Source: Stentor coeruleus (taxonomy: Eukaryota; Ciliophora; Heterotrichea; Heterotrichida; Stentoridae). Taken from it: 64,000 nt of DNA. The first letter of the stretch is position 1. Each line of letters opens with the position of its first letter. The stretch lies in assembly GCA_001970955.1 (NCBI GenBank), contig MPUH01000029.1, positions 1 to 64,000 on the forward strand, in the 5' to 3' direction. The position numbers and the translations under genes were made by a program. Below are positions 61,309 to 64,000 of this stretch, one piece after another. The notes under the pieces were generated by a model. The model was not told where the DNA came from. It saw only the letters and a program-made list of their open reading frames with translations, and made no database searches.

Positions 61309-62686
61309 TATTAGCAGGGTTTTTTTGAAGTGGAAAAGGATTGATATGAGGAAAAGAAGTTTTTTATTGAGAGAATTAGCGGTTGAGGATTGATTAAATA
61401 GGGGATGAGGGTGTTTGGGATGGGTTTTTGATTAGATTTTTGGTTTTTTGATTAGTTTAGGTTTTTTAAGATGGATGTAGTATTTTAGAATATTATATTA
61501 TATAGATTATTATTGTTGAAGGGTTAGGTTAAGAGTAAAGATATGTGAATGTATTAAAAGGTTATAGATTTTTTGAGTGTGATTATATGATTGATTTTAT
61601 TGGATAAAACTGCAGAGATTATGGAAAATTTTATAGGAGGGTTATTTTTATAATATTTTTTAAGATTTAAGGTTGATGATAGGTGAAATTTATTATATAA
61701 TAACAAGTTAGTTTAATAAGTGAAAAAAAATTGGGTTATTATAGAATAGTGCCATTGAAAGATTTATAATTTTAAAAGTTTGTAAGAAAACTAAATGAAA
61801 AATGATATTATATATAAGGAATTCTCACAAATTTATTACCCAATATCTAACAAAATATATTTAAAAATACACTAATCTATTTCATTATAATTACCTTTTT
61901 AAAGTCTATTTTACCCAGCCAAAATTTCAAATCTGCAAAAAAAAAATTTAATTCAAGCAAATAAATATGCAAAAAAAGTGAAAAAATATCGAATATCCCA
62001 ACTCCGCAATCGAAAAAAAAAAATAAAACACTGTAAACCGATAACAAGAAATAATAGAAGAGATAAAATTACTCTAAAAAACTATCAAAAAATAATTTAA
62101 GACAACCAAGAACTAATCCCAAAAATTTACTTCCTATTTCTTCAGAATCATAATTTAACACCCAAATTCAAAACCTCAAAAGAACAAATATAAGGTTTTT
62201 CAATAAAACTAATAGTCACAATCAGTGATAAAAAATCCTAACATAAAAGACTCAAGCCAATTGCCCTTTAAGTTTTCTAATAAAAAATACAAGCATTATA
62301 ATAATAAAATAACAAATTCTCAACCTACAAAAAAAAATTCCTTAACCAAATTTTCTTAGTCCAAATAACTAAAAGTCATCAAAAAACTCAACGTATCCTT
62401 TAACTCTTTTTCCTAATAGCTCAGCCTGATTTTAATTTCCCATATAAAAGCCAATTAAAAAAGCTTCTTCAAATCGGTAAAAATCCTAAAATTAATAAAA
62501 AAAACCATCCATAAAATCCTAAAACAAATCAAAAAAACCATCCATAAAATACAAAATCCGCAAATAACTTCAGCATACACATAAAAATTTAATTTCTTAA
62601 AACTCCTTCTATATTTTAATTAAAAATAAAATTTTTACACTTTATATCTGAGGAGAAGATAACTAACGATTGCGAAATGGTATAAA
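61309..62686. other. Long divergent intergenic region
   Basis: About 1.4 kb between HMG-CoA synthase (minus) and the next gene (plus). 61321-61500 contains a single C on the plus strand by hand count; from about 61810 to 62640 G becomes rare instead. The composition switches near 61800. No RNA gene, repeat or frame of note. Confidence 0.7.
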
Positions 62687-63283
62687 ATGATAAATCAAAT
62701 AAATAGTTTATCAGAGTCAGAACCAGAGATATCCGATAGGAAGACTAACAACAGGAAAATACTTGAAAAAATAGTCTCTGGGTTGTCATGTTTATTATCA
62801 AAAAACCCATTAGATTTGATGAATGTAGGCATTCTTATTTATGACAGTTTTAGTATCAATGAACCAATCGAAAAGAAAATCATCCAACCACTTGTCAATG
62901 AGCCTAGAGCTATATCTCTTCGTTCAAAAAGCACAAGAAATCTCAACATCCGCAACAATTCTTTTTCAAACCTACTGAAATCATACAAACACGATAGCGG
63001 AAAACAAGAAGTTGATGGGCAAAACTCAAGTAAAATTTTCGACAACTCCGAAGATCTCGACAAATCCCGCTCTAGATCCCGTCTAACCCCAATAAACGAA
63101 AGGCGTAAAAAAAAAACCCCATATGAAACAAGGAAAAACAAGCATATTCTTCAAGATGTTTATAACATAAAATATAAACGGAACAATAAAAGTATTCGTA
63201 ACACTAGCAAAGAAACTGAATCACGAAGAACTCTAACAAAAATGTCGAAATTTGCAAGTCTAAGCCCAAGCAAATACACATAA
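62687..63283 (+). CDS. Basic protein of unknown function, 198 aa
   Basis: No family recognised. Rich in Ser, Arg, Lys and Asn, no Cys clusters, no membrane segment. The first 65 residues include a mildly hydrophobic helix (IVSGLSCLLSKNPLDLMN, about 28-45), the rest looks disordered and basic with several RSxS sites that could be phosphorylated. GGTATAAA sits directly before the ATG; stop TAA. Confidence 0.6.
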   Translation: MINQINSLSESEPEISDRKTNNRKILEKIVSGLSCLLSKNPLDLMNVGILIYDSFSINEPIEKKIIQPLVNEPRAISLRSKSTRNLNIRNNSFSNLLKSYKHDSGKQEVDGQNSSKIFDNSEDLDKSRSRSRLTPINERRKKKTPYETRKNKHILQDVYNIKYKRNNKSIRNTSKETESRRTLTKMSKFASLSPSKYT

Positions 63284-63366
63284 AACCTTATGAAAAAATA
63301 CTTCAAATAATCATAAAACTAAATTTTTCTTTATATTTGACAATATTATAATCTTATAACTTTATA

Positions 63367-63999
63367 ATGTATCTTCATATTCTACCTAGACCTAATTCAA
63401 ATCATACAGGGCGTCGAACTAGGAAACTAGATTTTTGGAACAGATTACATACGTCAATACCAGTTAAAAGGAAGACCCATAAGCCAATTCATATATTAAA
63501 AGTTGGCTCAGTTTTAAAATCCCAACAAATCTCAAACAAAATTATAGCCCCAGTGTATTTTCCTAGTTCTTCAGCTTTACCGAGCAAATCGAGGGCTTTA
63601 AAAACCCCAAATTCAACTCATACAAAGCAATTTTCGATATTAAGTTTTGATGATTTGTTACTGTTAGAAGAAGATTTGTTTAAAGAAAAACCGCATTTTA
63701 GATTAAAAACTAATGAAGTGAGGAGAACAAGAAAAGATAATGGGTCGATTATTGAGTTAAAAGGGATAAAAATGAATTTCAGTAGTGGGAAAAGTGTGGA
63801 AAATAAGAATTTAAGACCTGCTAGTAATAAAAGCTTTGTTAGGGTTGGAAAAAACCCGATTTCTTTTAGTAGAAGAGCTTATTCGGTTAATAAAAGCAGT
63901 GGGGAGATGGCTAAGAATGATACTCCTGGACCTTGGGATAATGGTTTGGATAATCTTAATAATGTACAGAAGAGTTTGGATTATGATATAGGGTGTTAG
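63367..63999 (+). CDS. Basic protein of unknown function, 210 aa
   Basis: No family recognised. Basic, Ser/Asn/Lys-rich, no Cys clusters, signal peptide or membrane segment; a short hydrophobic-acidic stretch (FDDLLLLEEDLF, about 93-104) is the only feature. TATAA lies close before the ATG. The frame ends at TAG 3 nt from the window edge; given 15-nt introns in this genome, I cannot exclude that the gene continues beyond the window. Confidence 0.6.
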   Translation: MYLHILPRPNSNHTGRRTRKLDFWNRLHTSIPVKRKTHKPIHILKVGSVLKSQQISNKIIAPVYFPSSSALPSKSRALKTPNSTHTKQFSILSFDDLLLLEEDLFKEKPHFRLKTNEVRRTRKDNGSIIELKGIKMNFSSGKSVENKNLRPASNKSFVRVGKNPISFSRRAYSVNKSSGEMAKNDTPGPWDNGLDNLNNVQKSLDYDIGC

Positions 64000-64000
64000 A

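Noticed and set aside
1-64000. Transposons, viral elements, CRISPR arrays, rRNA or tRNA genes, telomere repeats
   Set aside because: None could be recognised on either strand; no reverse transcriptase, transposase, capsid-like frame or telomeric repeat is visible.

Overview
This window looks like a piece of gene-dense, AT-rich macronuclear DNA from a heterotrich ciliate, most likely Stentor coeruleus or a close relative. Three things support this. All three stop codons are used as stops (TGA ends the CNOT4-like gene at 10147 and the Cys-rich gene at 29628, TAG ends the plastin gene, TAA ends eS4), so the code is standard. Broken reading frames rejoin in frame when introns of exactly 15 nt are removed; I found eight, all with A at intron position 10. 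Genes are short of introns, closely packed and lie on both strands. The species name is inference; no rRNA or other marker is present.

Layout. 1-2194: a decayed NB-ARC-type NTPase remnant and a degenerate short repeat. 2195-14884: an unknown basic protein, ribosomal protein eS4, an importin-7/8 karyopherin, plastin/fimbrin, a CNOT4/Not4-like protein without its RING, a GBP-like large GTPase and an amino-acid transporter. 15464-29628: a RING protein, two very Cys-rich zinc-binding proteins (869 and 1335 aa), a PIN-like protein, a small MG-C lipid-anchor-type protein, a chagasin-like secreted protein, a multi-pass membrane protein and a histidine acid phosphatase. 30634-40394: an LRRC49-type LRR protein, a pseudokinase, an armadillo-like protein, a second MG-C protein and a FERM+IQ protein. 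40523-49355: a Nup42-like nucleoporin, two small ORFs (one a third MG-C protein), a second pseudokinase, and two neighbours with the same C-terminal Cys/His motif, one of which also carries the Nup42 Gle1-binding motif. 49423-61308: a B-box/WD40 protein, a 2400-aa PKD1/REJ/GPS-type membrane receptor with three exons, and a four-exon HMG-CoA synthase. 62687-63999: two unknown basic proteins.

The genes do not form one pathway. Recurring themes are nuclear transport and mRNA export (importin, two Nup42-type proteins, a Not4 relative), cytoskeleton (plastin, FERM+IQ, LRRC49) and zinc-binding scaffolds.

Assembly caveat. Each of the six single N bases sits between two exact copies of the same sequence (33 to 455 nt). 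These look like unmerged contig overlaps and they falsely break or duplicate genes; removing one copy repairs the LRRC49 and armadillo reading frames. Two genome-wide signals stand out: a TATAA motif just upstream of the ATG in 19 of 32 genes, and strong depletion of G on the coding strand of 5' flanks.
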